Shown here one piece after another: positions 8,194-17,090 of a DNA stretch of 64,000 nt. The stretch's first letter is position 1, and each line of letters begins with the position of its first letter. Source of the DNA: Prochlorococcus sp. MIT 1341. Its GTDB lineage: Bacteria > Cyanobacteriota > Cyanobacteriia > PCC-6307 > Cyanobiaceae. Under the pieces are notes generated by a model. It was given only the letters and a program-made list of their open reading frames with translations. It was not told the origin of the DNA and made no database searches. The position numbers and the translations under genes are program-made. Location: positions 682,001 through 746,000 of the forward strand of contig NZ_CP139304.1 in the NCBI RefSeq assembly GCF_034092415.1, given 5' to 3'.

Positions 8194-9585
8194 TTGGGAA
8201 AAAATACTCAAAATCCAAGGACGAAGTATTTTACTACTCATGATCAAGAACTCTTTGCTAAGTTTTCTGGCGATTACAATCCAATACACCTATCACAATT
8301 AGATGCTAGGAGAACAATTTCAGGAGAATGTATTGTCCACGGTATAAATAGTATGCTTTGGAGTTTAGAGAACCTTTTTAGAGATATTTTAGTAACGATT
8401 GAATCTATTAAAGTAACATTTTTAAAGCCAATCTTTATTAATCAGGAAGTGGTTTATTCTTTCAATTCAGAATTAAGTTCTATACAATTAACAGTTGATG
8501 GAATAAAGTGCGTGAACATATCATTGATACAGAGCAAGTCAAAAGATCTTTTAATTCACAGCCATAGTCTTCCACAAATCCAAACTAGTCACCAGCCAAA
8601 TGAAATAATTCAATCTGAATTATCGCTCTTACATAAAGTGGACCCTTATTATTGTGGGGATCAGAAATATGCCTTTCAACTATATCCACATTTAACAAAA
8701 TCACTAGGAATTGGTCTAGTTTGCCAATTAGCCTCATTATCTGAAATTGTAGGAATGCAGGTTCCAGGGAAGCACTCCTTATATAAGAGTTTAAAGATTC
8801 AATTTGGGAAGTTAAATTCTATTTACTCAATCAATGTTGTGCATTCTGACCAAAGACTTAGATTAATAAGACTATCAGTCAATTATCCATCAATTGATGC
8901 AACCATTGAGGCGTATTTCCGACCATTGCCTGTTTTCATAAGTTCATGCAATGAACTTGCTCGTAAATATAGTCATAAAGACTATCGTGAAATAAGAGCT
9001 TTTATTGTTGGAGGGTCTAGGGGATTAGGAGCGGCTGTAGCTAAACTAATTGCATTAGGGGGCGGATCAAGTTTAATCACCTTCAACTCTGGTAAAAAGG
9101 ATGCAAAACAAATTCAGGCAGATATAAATACATACGGGGCGACATGCAAGATAATGCAATTAGATGTATTGAAGAATAGTATTAACAGTCTAGATCTCTC
9201 ACCTTTCAATCAAGTTTATTATTTTGCTTCTCCAAAGATTCGAGACAACAGGGCAACTACCTTTAATGAGTCACTATATTCTAAATATAGTGACTATTAC
9301 ATTCAAAGATTTGAGAAATTAGCAAATATGGCAATTCAACAAAGAATAAAAACTTTTTTTTACCCATCAAGTATTTTCATTGATCAAAAGCCTTTAAATT
9401 ACAAGGAGTATATTAAAGCCAAGAATTTTGGGGAGAATATATGTAAGAAGCTAAATACTGTTAGTAACACTAAATTTATTTATCCGCGTTTGCCTATGAT
9501 AAATACGGATCAAAATCTTTCTATTCTTCCTTTAGATTTGCAAGATTCTTGCTCCATAATGAGCAACTATATAGAAGCAATCTAA
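8194..9585 (+). CDS. MaoC-type double-hotdog plus SDR fusion protein
   Basis: 463 residues. The first hotdog domain has the MaoC hydratase signature FAKFSGDYNPIHLS (about residues 22-35) followed by IVHGINSML. A second hotdog-like half contains SEIVGMQVPGKHSLY near residues 183-197. The C-terminal third is a short-chain dehydrogenase with the Rossmann motif IVGGSRGLGAAVAKL (residues 271-285), but no clear Y-x-x-x-K was placed with confidence. The fusion could reduce and dehydrate an ACP-bound hydroxyacyl chain. The start is uncertain: TTG at 8194 is the best in-frame choice, while an ATG at 8147 overlaps the ACP stop but runs only 12 codons. Confidence 0.7.
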   Translation: MGKNTQNPRTKYFTTHDQELFAKFSGDYNPIHLSQLDARRTISGECIVHGINSMLWSLENLFRDILVTIESIKVTFLKPIFINQEVVYSFNSELSSIQLTVDGIKCVNISLIQSKSKDLLIHSHSLPQIQTSHQPNEIIQSELSLLHKVDPYYCGDQKYAFQLYPHLTKSLGIGLVCQLASLSEIVGMQVPGKHSLYKSLKIQFGKLNSIYSINVVHSDQRLRLIRLSVNYPSIDATIEAYFRPLPVFISSCNELARKYSHKDYREIRAFIVGGSRGLGAAVAKLIALGGGSSLITFNSGKKDAKQIQADINTYGATCKIMQLDVLKNSINSLDLSPFNQVYYFASPKIRDNRATTFNESLYSKYSDYYIQRFEKLANMAIQQRIKTFFYPSSIFIDQKPLNYKEYIKAKNFGENICKKLNTVSNTKFIYPRLPMINTDQNLSILPLDLQDSCSIMSNYIEAI

Positions 9586-9781
9586 TTCGCACATCAGAAT
9601 TTGCTATTTTTTAGCAGTCCCAATATTATTTGAGATTTCGAAAATAGAAATTTTGGATCTATTCCTCATATAAATATTTTTGAAAGGCACTTAGTATCAC
9701 TATCTTGTGCTAATTAGTTAAAATATTCTTGAGACCACTACTACGTGTCATCTTATCGCTCTTAATGGAACCTCGTAAGAA
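9586..9781. other. Intergenic spacer
   Basis: Short AT-rich region between the acyl-carrier cluster and the tRNA gene. No gene seen. A weak palindrome (gatttcgaaaatagaaattt) near 9634 could act in termination, but it lacks a good stem and T-run. Confidence 0.3.
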
Positions 9782-9867
9782 CGGAGAGGGTGGGATTCGA
9801 ACCCACGGACGGGATTAGCGTCAAACGATTTCGAGTCGTTCGCTTTCGACCACTCAGCCACCTCTCC
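9782..9867 (-). tRNA. tRNA-Ser(CGA)
   Basis: The minus strand folds as a class II tRNA. The acceptor stem GGAGAGG pairs with CCTCTCC, the D-arm is GCTGAGTGGTC, the anticodon loop ACTCGAAATC carries CGA, the long variable arm runs TGACGCTAATCCCGTC, and the T-arm is GTGGGTTCGAATCCCAC. The extra arm is the serine hallmark. The CCA end is not encoded. The gene stands alone at the border between the FkbH cluster and the iron locus; tRNA genes are common integration points, but no duplicated tRNA end is visible in the window. Confidence 0.95.
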
Positions 9868-10053
9868 AAGATAGCAAGATCCTATTTTCCCATATAGGTA
9901 GATGGAGGATTTCTACTATTTCTTTTAATAAGTTATGATTATAGATATTTATTGACTTATCTAAATAGATTAAATAGCTCCTTAAGGTATTATTTGTTAA
10001 TCAGAGTTTTAAATTGACATTGAGAATACTTGTAAATATCAACTGAGAATTAG

Positions 10054-11073
10054 TTATTTCCACCCAGCAACACTCATTAAGCGAATTGCTTTGGAATTAG
10101 CTTCTCCTAACTGGTTAATAGTGACTGAGTCTGGTGTAAACTTTCCAAATTTTCTAAGTTCAGCAGATGTATTAAATCCTTTTAGTGGATGCTCATAAGT
10201 AGGTCCTGCCATTCCTTTACTTCCATCTGGAGAAGCAAGATATTCTAATAATTGAATTGCCTCCTTTGTATTTTTGGAATACTTGGCTAAACCACCTGCA
10301 CTCACGTTGACATGAGCAGGGTTAGGAATAATTACATCTAGCTTTCTAGCCAATAACTTATCTTTTGTTCCATTAACTCCTGCCAGCATTCTAGCAACAT
10401 AATAATGATTTACTATTCCTATTCCACACTTGCCTTGAGCAACAGCTCTAGCCAAAGAAATATCGCCTGCAAAATATGGTTGATCTACATTAGCAACTAA
10501 TCCTCTGAGCCATCTTTTTGTATTACGCTCACCATTTAATACAATTTGATCTGCAACTAACGATTGATTGTAAACATTATTACGCTTCCTTAGACAGATT
10601 TTGCCCTTAAATTCAGGATTCCCTAGGTCTGAATATGTACTTATCCTATTGCTATCAATAATATTTGGGTTCGAAATTATTACTCTTACCCGACGAGTTA
10701 ATGCATACCATCTTCCTTTAGGGTCGCGATACTGTTTAGGGACATCTCTATCCAGCTTTGCTGATCTATACCTCTGCAAAAGTCCTTGCTTAGCAGCATT
10801 ACTAATTCTCGCAGCATCAACTAAAAGTATAAGATCTGCTTTTGAGTTTTCTCCTTCTCTTTTGAGCCTCTCAATCAAGGAAATTCCTGTTGCTTCAATT
10901 AGTCTGACCCTAATTCCAGTCTCCTCTGAAAACTTCTTATAAATTTGTCGGTCAGTATTGTAATGACGTCCTGAATAAACCCTAACCTCCTGCTTCCCTG
11001 CGTGAACAGGTGAGAACAAGGTAGGTGCCAAGAAAACCCCGGCACATAGAGAAGCGTTGATTAGAGCTTTCAT
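10054..11073 (-). CDS. futA: Periplasmic ferric iron-binding protein (FutA/IdiA/AfuA type)
   Basis: 339 residues with a signal peptide ending at VHA-GKQE. The mature protein starts V-R-V-Y-S-G-R-H-Y-N-T-D, the conserved N-terminal strand of the FutA/FbpA class of iron-binding proteins; the Tyr residues here and later in GIVNHYYVARML are the expected Fe(III) ligands. It delivers iron to an ABC permease not present in this window. It is divergent from an Fe(II)-dependent hydroxylase, and an inverted repeat lies between the two. Length and fold fit the family well. Confidence 0.9.
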   Translation of the reverse strand: MKALINASLCAGVFLAPTLFSPVHAGKQEVRVYSGRHYNTDRQIYKKFSEETGIRVRLIEATGISLIERLKREGENSKADLILLVDAARISNAAKQGLLQRYRSAKLDRDVPKQYRDPKGRWYALTRRVRVIISNPNIIDSNRISTYSDLGNPEFKGKICLRKRNNVYNQSLVADQIVLNGERNTKRWLRGLVANVDQPYFAGDISLARAVAQGKCGIGIVNHYYVARMLAGVNGTKDKLLARKLDVIIPNPAHVNVSAGGLAKYSKNTKEAIQLLEYLASPDGSKGMAGPTYEHPLKGFNTSAELRKFGKFTPDSVTINQLGEANSKAIRLMSVAGWK

Positions 11074-11140
11074 AAATGTCTTGCTAAATATATATTTATA
11101 AGGACATTACTAGTTTATTTACCAAGATTGCAGCCAATCA

Positions 11141-11174
11141 GTAAAAATATTACCATTAAGTGTAACATTTTTAC
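11141..11174. promoter_or_regulatory. Inverted repeat between divergent iron genes
   Basis: GTAAAAAT at 11141-11148 is repeated as ATTTTTAC at 11167-11174, with 18 bases between. It sits about 50 bases before the hydroxylase ATG and about 70 before the futA start, a good place for a shared operator. It does not match the usual Fur consensus closely. Regulatory function is inference. Confidence 0.35.
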
Positions 11175-11223
11175 TATGCCATTATTTTAGCTCCTCATCT
11201 GAACTTTTAAACCCAATCAAACT

Positions 11224-11889
11224 ATGGAAGTGCTTACTCATCACTTATTCAATGCTGACGAGATTAACAAGATGTTAATTAATATAGCTGAAGAGGAGAG
11301 TTCCTGGGTTGATGGCAAAAGCACTGCCGGTAGCCATGCTGCAATAAGCAAAAACAATAGGCAACTATTAAGAGAATCAAGAACATCACAAGAGCAAAGT
11401 GAGATAGTTCTTAAAAAGATGTACTCAGATATGTTAATTAAAAGTTTTTCAATTCCCAAACATATCCATGGCCTAATGTTTACAAGAGCCACGCTTAATC
11501 AAGGGTATGGAACTCATCTGGACAATGCCTTTATGAGTTCTGGAAGAAGCGATCTTTCCTTCACAATCTTCTTAAATAGTCCTAATGATTATGAAGGGGG
11601 AGAGCTTTGCATTCAAACTATTCAAAATTCAGAAAAAATAAAGCTTGAGCCAGGACACATTGTTATATATCCCAGTACACAATTGCATTCTGTTGAGCAA
11701 GTTACATCTGGAGAAAGGTTTGCATGTGTGGGATGGATAGAAAGCTATGTCAGCTGTAATGAGGATAGAAATCTTTTGTTTGGACTAGATGCAGGAGCAA
11801 GGGGATTACTTTCAACACATGGAAGATCTGCAGAGCTAGATCTTGTTTTTCAAGCCTACACAAATTTGCTAAGGAGATTTGGAGGATAG
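11224..11889 (+). CDS. Fe(II)/2-oxoglutarate-dependent PKHD-type hydroxylase
   Basis: 221 residues, the usual size for YbiX/PiuC-type hydroxylases. The iron-binding facial triad is visible: H-L-D in GYGTHLDNAFM near residue 97 and the distal His in YPSTQLHSVEQV near residue 158. The Arg of ERFACVGWIES near residue 168 should bind 2-oxoglutarate. Family members are often found beside iron transport genes, as here with futA, and are usually iron-regulated. The substrate is unknown. It is transcribed away from futA. Confidence 0.9.
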   Translation: MEVLTHHLFNADEINKMLINIAEEESSWVDGKSTAGSHAAISKNNRQLLRESRTSQEQSEIVLKKMYSDMLIKSFSIPKHIHGLMFTRATLNQGYGTHLDNAFMSSGRSDLSFTIFLNSPNDYEGGELCIQTIQNSEKIKLEPGHIVIYPSTQLHSVEQVTSGERFACVGWIESYVSCNEDRNLLFGLDAGARGLLSTHGRSAELDLVFQAYTNLLRRFGG

Positions 11890-11992
11890 TCAGGTTTCAT
11901 TTGATACTAGATAATGAATTATTCTTTACCTTTCCTATCATTCCTGCAAAGCAACAATATATATTAATAACAAAAGTACAGTGCTTTCACAA

Positions 11993-12232
11993 ATGAATAA
12001 AAAAACACCCGTTGCAATCTTTATGGCTTCATGTGCCCTTTTAACTGCTAATGCCATGAACCCTAATTTAGTTAAGTCAGGGCAGAATGATATGGGAGGG
12101 CTAAAAGAATGGACCACCGACCAGGAAATTGAGGCAGAGAGTACTCCTGACGAGGATGCTAAAAAAAATGCTAAAAAAGCAAAGAAATCAAATATCTGTA
12201 TACCAATTGGGGAAGGAGAAAACTGTTGGTAG
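11993..12232 (+). CDS. Small exported hypothetical protein
   Basis: 79 residues if translation starts at the ATG at 11993, which gives a clean signal-peptide start (MNKKTPVAIFMASCALLTANA); a GTG 12 bases upstream is possible. The mature part is acidic, then strongly basic (KKNAKKAKK), and ends with two Cys in NICIPIGEGENCW, which could form a disulfide. I know no function. It sits between iron-linked genes and converges on the porin, with a shared terminator. Confidence 0.65.
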   Translation: MNKKTPVAIFMASCALLTANAMNPNLVKSGQNDMGGLKEWTTDQEIEAESTPDEDAKKNAKKAKKSNICIPIGEGENCW

Positions 12233-12244
12233 TAATAAATTACC

Positions 12245-12285
12245 TCTAAAAAAAAGGCGCTCAAACGAGCGCCTTTTTTTTAGAG
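12245..12285. terminator. Bidirectional rho-independent terminator
   Basis: GGCGCTC (12256-12262) pairs with GAGCGCC (12267-12273) around an AAAC loop, and the stem extends through an A-run on the left and a T-run on the right. It serves the small exported gene and, on the other strand, the porin. Confidence 0.9.
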
Positions 12286-12305
12286 CCTTGATGAAGGCGA
12301 CGTAC

Positions 12306-13964
12306 TTAGAACTTGAATTGAGTCTTGACGATTGCGCCAACGAGATCAAAGTTGTCAGTATCATCACCACCAACTACATCACCTCTGGTGCCATAAGTGT
12401 TCTTACCTGTTGCCCCACCAAATGGGTTATCTAGATAGAACACAGCTGGCGTAACAGTGATGTTGTCAGATACCTTGATGTCGTAATAGAGCTCCATTGC
12501 AAGGTTGGAGTCATCATCAGAGCGATAGGTGTTACCTCCATCATCTGTAAGAGTTCCTTTGTATTCGGTGATGTGATTAAGAGCACCAAATGCAAAGCCA
12601 AGTTTGTTTCCATCAACAAACGCATCTTTCCAGTTCATGCCGACAAACCATCCTTGAGATTCTTCTCTTGTACCAGCTGCTGCTGAACTTGGAAGGTTGT
12701 ATTTAGTGATGTCATAGCCAACACTAAATGAAGGGATCAGTCCTGATTCTGAAGGCTGCCAAAAGGCCCGGAAGGCATAACTGTCAGCAGTTGACTCACA
12801 GTTTGAAGCTCCTGCAGCGCTTTGATCGCAATCGTAAACGCCTGCATCGCCATCATGAGTTCCGAAACCAGTCGTAGCTTCTTGACCTTTAAGTGCATAT
12901 GCAACAGAAACTTGCCACTGAGGGTTTCCATAGCTGACCTTACTTAGCCAAATTGAGTCAGATTCCTTTGTGAACATGCCGCCAGAGGATGGATCACTCC
13001 CCTTACCAGATTCAGCTGTGTAACCGGTGCTTGCAGAGAAACGGGCCTGCATAGGATCGTCAACCTGCTGGTTCCAAGAAACACCAAAACCTGCTCCTGT
13101 GCTGGCGCCATAGGTTCCATAGTTACCGCCAAGCTTGAACGCCTTAAGAATTGGCTTGTACACCGAAGGTGCACTATCAAGCATGTAATAGTTCTCGATC
13201 TTTGGTCCTACATAGAAAGTAAACTGTTCCGCATAAGGGAACTGATACCAAATCTTGTCGACCTTAAGGGTGTCCTCATTTGAATTAGCCCACTCAAGGT
13301 AAGCCTGAGGAACATAAGCTGTGGTTTTTCCGCCAAAAGCTGATGTTGAGTAATTACCTGTCTTCAACCTTGTATAAAGAAGGTCTTCGCCTGTAAAGCT
13401 TGTGTTCAAATCCATCTGAAAGATGTAGTTGAAGCTAGTGCCATCATCGCGTGAAGCAAGATCGCCTTTCTGACCGTCTATTTGGTATGCAGTACTACCA
13501 AGAGACATTATGGCCTTGCCTTTAAGCTTGGTAGTGGTTGAAAACTGACCTGCAGCCATGTCGCCAACGCGAGCTTCGATGCCATCAACTCTGCCCTTAA
13601 GAACAGCAAGCTCAGGACCGAATTCTGAAAGAAGACGCTTGACGTCATCACTAACTTCAGTGACGCGATCAAGACATGCATTCAATAATGCAGCTGCCTC
13701 GTAACGAGTGATTGAACGGTTACCACCGAAAGTTCCACCGGGGTATCCGGCTACACAGCCGTAACGCTCGGTCAAACTTGAAAGAGCTTGGTATGCCCAA
13801 TCGGTTGGATAAACGTCAGAAAATTGAGAGACGCTGGTGACCTGCTCGCCGGCTGCTGAATAATCAGACACACCGTCAATGTTGAGGTCTGCGGCTTGTG
13901 CAGCCATTGGTGCCATAAGGCCCAATGCAGCAGGAGCCACCAGCAATTGCTGGAAGAGTTTCAT
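12306..13964 (-). CDS. SLH-domain OprB-type outer-membrane porin (iron uptake porin class)
   Basis: 552 residues with a signal peptide ending AAQA. An SLH domain follows (residues about 47-100: SQFSDVYPTDWAYQAL, YPGGTFGGNRSITRYEAAAL), then a short coiled segment (LAVLKGRVDGIEARV) and an OprB-type beta-barrel ending in a terminal Phe (KTQFKF). This is the major cyanobacterial porin architecture (SomA/SomB); relatives are annotated as iron-uptake porins. The SLH domain anchors the outer membrane to peptidoglycan-linked polymer. Its bases are less AT-rich than those of its neighbours, as expected for a highly expressed gene. Confidence 0.92.
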   Translation of the reverse strand: MKLFQQLLVAPAALGLMAPMAAQAADLNIDGVSDYSAAGEQVTSVSQFSDVYPTDWAYQALSSLTERYGCVAGYPGGTFGGNRSITRYEAAALLNACLDRVTEVSDDVKRLLSEFGPELAVLKGRVDGIEARVGDMAAGQFSTTTKLKGKAIMSLGSTAYQIDGQKGDLASRDDGTSFNYIFQMDLNTSFTGEDLLYTRLKTGNYSTSAFGGKTTAYVPQAYLEWANSNEDTLKVDKIWYQFPYAEQFTFYVGPKIENYYMLDSAPSVYKPILKAFKLGGNYGTYGASTGAGFGVSWNQQVDDPMQARFSASTGYTAESGKGSDPSSGGMFTKESDSIWLSKVSYGNPQWQVSVAYALKGQEATTGFGTHDGDAGVYDCDQSAAGASNCESTADSYAFRAFWQPSESGLIPSFSVGYDITKYNLPSSAAAGTREESQGWFVGMNWKDAFVDGNKLGFAFGALNHITEYKGTLTDDGGNTYRSDDDSNLAMELYYDIKVSDNITVTPAVFYLDNPFGGATGKNTYGTRGDVVGGDDTDNFDLVGAIVKTQFKF

Positions 13965-14152
13965 TTAGTTCCTCACACGGAAATACCCATAAAATGGGTA
14001 AACGAAATTTATCTAAATTTCTGGAGTGGCAAGATAAATAAGGATCTTTTGCGTGTAACAGAAGATACTAAGTGGATAAAAATTCATTACTTATTGCATG
14101 ACTTGTTTTTAGTCTTCAGCGAATAATAGGGTGTAAGTGACAGAGATTAATT

Positions 14153-15016
14153 TTATTTAAGAGGGAAACCTAATGCTTCTCTTTCTTTCAACCAAGAGTC
14201 TGCAACCCTTCTAGCAAGTGCCCGTATTTTAGCAATCGTTGCGGTTCTTTCAGTAACAGATATCACACCTCTTGAATCCAAAAGATTAAACGTATGTGAA
14301 CACTTAAGGACAAAATCTAATGCTGGTGATGGTAACCCTTTTTCTATTAACTCGGAGGCCTCTTTCTCATATAATTCAAATAATTGAAAATGTCTTTCAG
14401 GGTTAAGTCCATTAAAGTTAAACTCACATTGCCCCTTCTCGAAAGGAAGCCAAATATCTCCATAAGTCTTAATTTTATTCCACTTTAAAGACCAAATACT
14501 CTCAACTTCCTGCAAATACATGGCCAATCTTTCCAGTCCATATGTGATTTCTATGGATACAGGGCGGCAGTCCAATCCACCACATTGTTGAAAATAAGTG
14601 AATTGAGTAACTTCCATACCATCAAGCCAAACCTCCCAACCAACACCCCAGGCTCCTAAAGTTGGAGACTCCCAATTGTCTTCTACGAATCTAATATCAT
14701 GATCTGCAAGGCAGATACCAAGTGATTGTAGAGATTCCAGATAAATTTCCTGAATTAAATCCAAAGAAGGTTTTATAAGTACTTGATATTGAAAGTAATG
14801 CTGGGATCTATTTGGATTATCTCCAAAGCGACCATCAGCAGGTCTCCGACATGGCTCAGGGTATGCAACCGACCATGGTTCCGGCCCTAACGCACGAAGA
14901 AACGTGTGCGGACTCATGGTTCCCGCTCCCTTTTCTGTGTCATAGGGCTGCAAAATCAAGCACCCTTGCTCTGCCCAAAAATGATTTAGAGCTGAAATAA
15001 TGTCCTGAAAATACAC
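14153..15016 (-). CDS. glyQ: Glycine--tRNA ligase alpha subunit
   Basis: 287 residues. It opens with [18 protein letters not shown] followed by [20 protein letters not shown], which is diagnostic of the alpha chain of tetrameric bacterial GlyRS. The later segments [18 protein letters not shown] and [14 protein letters not shown] are class II aminoacyl-tRNA synthetase motifs that form the glycine and ATP site. The beta subunit (glyS) is not adjacent and must lie elsewhere. Length fits the family. Confidence 0.97.
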   Translation of the reverse strand: MYFQDIISALNHFWAEQGCLILQPYDTEKGAGTMSPHTFLRALGPEPWSVAYPEPCRRPADGRFGDNPNRSQHYFQYQVLIKPSLDLIQEIYLESLQSLGICLADHDIRFVEDNWESPTLGAWGVGWEVWLDGMEVTQFTYFQQCGGLDCRPVSIEITYGLERLAMYLQEVESIWSLKWNKIKTYGDIWLPFEKGQCEFNFNGLNPERHFQLFELYEKEASELIEKGLPSPALDFVLKCSHTFNLLDSRGVISVTERTATIAKIRALARRVADSWLKEREALGFPLK

Positions 15017-15559
15017 TATTCACCCCTCACAAGAATTCTTGGCAATTGACGCTTGTGGTTAACTAGATTTTTCAAACCTTTACTGCTAGTCAGCATGTTC
15101 CAAGACACTACGCGAAACATAAGTATGCAAGATTAAACTACTTTAAATATTCAAATAGAGATATTTTTCTTGGTTAGATGCAGATATTCAAGCAAGATCC
15201 AACAAACAAAAGGCCGGAATAGGTATAAACCACCAATCATGTCGCTCTAGGAAGGGCTTTTGGGCGGCAAAATACTTCTTCAGTGGCACAATTCTGAAGT
15301 GGTCCTTTTAGAGCACGATTTACTGCATACTAATTCCACCATAACATTAGTATTGTTTAATACCTGAGCGCAAATAAATACACCACTAAAAAGAGAACCA
15401 TACCCAGCTTCATCTGTAATTTGATCATCAATAGAGAATCAGAGTTATCTATACAAACAAGATGCTTTAGTTGGGTTCAGGCTAACAAAAATTAGGTCAC
15501 TATTCTTTATTAAGCATATTCATGAAGCCATATCATATCTACATTTACTGATAGCCGCC
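15017..15559. other. 543-base intergenic region
   Basis: No convincing gene between wecB and glyQ. A 23-residue hydrophobic reading frame on the minus strand (15357-15428, MIKLQMKLGMVLFLVVYLFA) could be a tiny membrane protein but has no other support. A 12-base inverted repeat (CTTCAGTGGCAC / CTGAAGTGGTCC region, about 15277-15302) is imperfect. Otherwise I see nothing. Confidence 0.35.
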
Positions 15560-16672
15560 TCATAAAGCCAAGAGCTCAAGAGTTCTTCGAAGAATTCGTC
15601 CACTTGCTTTACCATCCCCAAATGGATTATGGACACTTGCCATAGTTTTGTAAGCTTCTTTATCCTCTAACAATCGAATTGCTTCTGATGAAATCTTCTG
15701 TGGATCTGTTCCAACAAGAATTGCCGTTCCTGCTTCAAGAGCCTCCCTACGCTCAGTAGTGTTTCGCAAAACAAGAACTGGCTTTCCAAACGCAGGAGCC
15801 TCTTCCTGCAGCCCACCAGAATCAGTCAGCAACAAACAACTCCTTTTCATGACTGCAACTAATTCTCCGTAATCCAAAGGATTAGTAAGAACAATTCGTG
15901 GATTGCCCCCCAAATATTTCTTTAAAGCCTTTCTCACAACAGGGTTTCTATGCATTGGGAGGATTATTACGGCTTCAGGATATGAATCAAGAAGAAGGTT
16001 TAAACCTTTTGCAATTTCCATTAAAGGTTGTCCCCAATTTTCTCTCCTATGAACTGTTACCAAAATCACACGCTTTGCATCCCAATCAATCAAAGGTAGA
16101 TGCGGAAGGACAGCTTTATCTTCTATTGAATGAATAGCATCAACGACCGTATTTCCAGTGACTAAAATCTCCCCAATCACACCAGAAACTTTCAAGTTAG
16201 CTGCAGCAAGTTTAGTAGGCGCGAAATTCAAAGTTGCAATCTGGGAAATAAGCCTTCTATTAGCTTCCTCAGGAAAAGGTTCCAGCAGATTTTCAGTACG
16301 GAGGCCTGCTTCAATATGCCCAACAGGGATCTTTTCATAAAAAGCAGCAAGAGCAGAAGCCAACGCAGTAGTAGTGTCGCCTTGAACCAAAACTAATTTT
16401 GAGGGATGAGATTGGAACTCAGTTCTTAACCCTTGCAAAACGGAACATGTGACATGAGTAAGAGATTGAGTAGGAAGCATCAGGCCAAGATCTTGATCCG
16501 CTTCTATCTCAAACAAATCCATTACCGGATAAACCATCTCTTTGTGTTGACCAGTTAAAACGACACGGGTATTAATGGAACTACAGCTTCTGAAAGCCTT
16601 TATTACAGGGGCAAGTTTAATGGCTTCCGGACGTGTACCCAGAACTATTGAGACAATAGGTAAGTTAGGCAT
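15560..16672 (-). CDS. wecB: UDP-N-acetylglucosamine 2-epimerase (non-hydrolysing)
   Basis: 370 residues from the ATG at 16672; a longer frame begins at 16726, but the internal start has an AAGGA-like site and places GTRPEAIK at the usual distance from the N-terminus. Family motifs are clear: LGTRPEAIKLAPVI, VQGDTTTALASALAAFY, GHIEAGLRTENLLEPFPEE, VTVHRRENWG and LTDSGGLQEEAPAFGKPVLV. The enzyme interconverts UDP-GlcNAc and UDP-ManNAc in the cytoplasm, supplying ManNAc-type sugars to surface polysaccharide. Two glycosyltransferases follow on the same strand further upstream. Confidence 0.95.
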   Translation of the reverse strand: MPNLPIVSIVLGTRPEAIKLAPVIKAFRSCSSINTRVVLTGQHKEMVYPVMDLFEIEADQDLGLMLPTQSLTHVTCSVLQGLRTEFQSHPSKLVLVQGDTTTALASALAAFYEKIPVGHIEAGLRTENLLEPFPEEANRRLISQIATLNFAPTKLAAANLKVSGVIGEILVTGNTVVDAIHSIEDKAVLPHLPLIDWDAKRVILVTVHRRENWGQPLMEIAKGLNLLLDSYPEAVIILPMHRNPVVRKALKKYLGGNPRIVLTNPLDYGELVAVMKRSCLLLTDSGGLQEEAPAFGKPVLVLRNTTERREALEAGTAILVGTDPQKISSEAIRLLEDKEAYKTMASVHNPFGDGKASGRILRRTLELLAL

Positions 16673-17090
16673 ACATTTTTCCTTCTTTAAAGATCCTAGA
16701 CGGGAAGACTTACTAAAAAACATCAAGGTATTTAGCTCTTCATAAAATCTCCATTCGCAAGTTAAACTTTACCAAATATAAAGGGTAAAGGTGAGGTTTC
16801 AACCAATTAATCATACAAAAAAAGATGTATGTGGGCTAGAGAATAAGATTATAAAACAAAATACATTCCGATCCTCCAATAAATAAAATCTAATATGATT
16901 AGGAGAAGGTTTAATTTAAGTAATTGGTTTACTTAATAGGAAAGCAAAACACCAGTATACTGAATAAATAATAGTCAAAAGAATACCTCAATAAAACACC
17001 ATTTTTAGCTTAATAGTGCGAGGCTAAGAAGTCACTAAGTGTAAGAGATAGCTATAGGGAAAAGAAAATAAGCACAATTCAGCGAAGCCA
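16673..17090. other. 418-base intergenic region
   Basis: AT-rich spacer between wecB and the GT4 gene, both on the minus strand. It should hold the wecB promoter. No protein-like frame, tRNA or strong hairpin was found. Confidence 0.4.

Noticed and set aside
9782-9867. tRNA-Ser as the attachment site of an island
   Set aside because: I searched by eye for a second copy of its 3' end in the window and found none, so integration there is not supported.
11938-12264. 108-residue minus-strand frame with hydrophobic segments
   Set aside because: It is the reverse strand of the small exported gene and runs into the bidirectional terminator; the plus-strand frame has a clear signal peptide.
15357-15428. 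23-residue hydrophobic frame in the glyQ-wecB spacer
   Set aside because: It could be a tiny membrane subunit, but it matches no known one and has no promoter or ribosome-binding site to support it.
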